Assembly (NCBI GenBank): GCA_030654695.1
Contig: JAURWY010000021.1
Span: 1 to 64,000 of the forward strand
Direction: 5' to 3'
From: Polaromonas sp.
Lineage (GTDB): Bacteria > Pseudomonadota > Gammaproteobacteria > Burkholderiales > Burkholderiaceae_C
DNA length: 64,000 bases
The translations under genes were made by a program, and so were the position numbers. The notes beneath the pieces are model-generated. The model did no database searches, was not told where the DNA came from, and was given only the letters and a program-made list of their open reading frames with translations. This document shows, one piece after another, positions 63,807 to 64,000 of this stretch. Positions within the stretch are counted from its first letter, which is position 1; each line of letters opens with the position of its first letter.

Positions 63807-64000
63807 ATGGATTTCAATCTGAGCGAAGAGCACACCAGCTTTGCTGATTCGGTGCGTCGTTTTGCACAATCAAAACTGGCCGACGGTGCTTTGCAGCGCG
63901 CCCATTCCAGTGTTTATCCGGTTGATGTGGCGCGTCAGTTGGCGGCTCAGGGTTTGCTGGGCATTGCCTTTGCTGAAGAAGACGGCGGGCAGGGCGGCTC
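63807..64000 (+). CDS. Acyl-CoA dehydrogenase, 5' part only (runs off the window)
   Basis: The reading frame opens at the ATG with GGAGAA 5-10 bases upstream and remains open to the last base, giving about 64 residues. The start MDFNLSEEHTSFADSVRRFA and the GLLGIAFAEEDGGQGG stretch are typical of the N-terminal helical domain of acyl-CoA dehydrogenases. The 238 bases upstream separate it from the divergent third MmgE/PrpD gene and hold no other gene. Substrate class cannot be judged from the fragment. Confidence 0.8.
   Translation, partial: MDFNLSEEHTSFADSVRRFAQSKLADGALQRAHSSVYPVDVARQLAAQGLLGIAFAEEDGGQGG

Noticed and set aside
1..64000. CRISPR array, insertion sequence or prophage
   Set aside because: No regularly spaced direct repeats, transposase, integrase or phage structural gene was recognised.

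Overview
The window looks like chromosomal DNA from a Gram-negative betaproteobacterium, most likely in the Burkholderiales near Comamonadaceae. This is inferred from gene content and protein character, since no database search was possible. Supporting points are separate alpha and beta glycyl-tRNA synthetase subunits, Lnt and GmhB (lipoproteins and LPS heptose), a MerR-type leucine-catabolism regulator, a DUF4212 plus sodium:solute symporter pair, and a double-length UvrA. No insertion sequence, phage gene, CRISPR array or tRNA was seen, and coding density is very high.

Layout. 1-9.2 kb: end of an rRNA operon (5S and terminator), then a GNAT acetyltransferase and housekeeping genes (corC, lnt, glyQ, glyS, gmhB, plsC, a zinc peptidase). 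9.3-16.6 kb: a stand-alone receiver protein, a metallo-beta-lactamase-fold hydrolase, and a first leucine/isovalerate block (liuR, thioesterase, isovaleryl-CoA dehydrogenase, carbonic anhydrase, thiolase, rhodanese), with two matching palindromic operators, followed by a YchJ-like protein and a HAD phosphatase. 16.6-24.2 kb: an orphan catabolic cassette with two-subunit thiamine-diphosphate E1 dehydrogenase, TRAP transporter, class V aminotransferase, and a formyltransferase-ACT-ACT fusion. 24.2-33.5 kb: an AraC regulator facing a second liu block (liuB, acyl-CoA dehydrogenase, liuC, liuD, liuE) with small coupled genes behind it. 33.7-41.8 kb: an MHS-type transporter, an exonuclease, a cNMP/CBS/DUF294 signalling protein and a probable acetate-type symporter with its small subunit. 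41.9-47.8 kb: a 1,991-residue tandem UvrA.

47.8-63.6 kb is the most unusual region. A long run of minus-strand genes starts divergently from an IclR regulator. It encodes a CobW-type GTPase, a hydantoinase-like amidohydrolase, an isochorismatase-type cysteine hydrolase, a complete Liv-type ABC importer, and MmgE/PrpD - FAD oxidoreductase - MmgE/PrpD in a row with 4-base overlaps. A third MmgE/PrpD gene lies beyond the regulator. This reads as an uptake and degradation pathway for a cyclic amide or ureide that ends as a di- or tricarboxylate, but no substrate can be named from sequence. The window ends inside the start of an acyl-CoA dehydrogenase gene.

Together the two liu blocks cover isovaleryl-CoA to acetyl-CoA plus acetoacetate. 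The carbonic anhydrase could supply bicarbonate to the biotin carboxylase, and the thiolase could cleave acetoacetyl-CoA.
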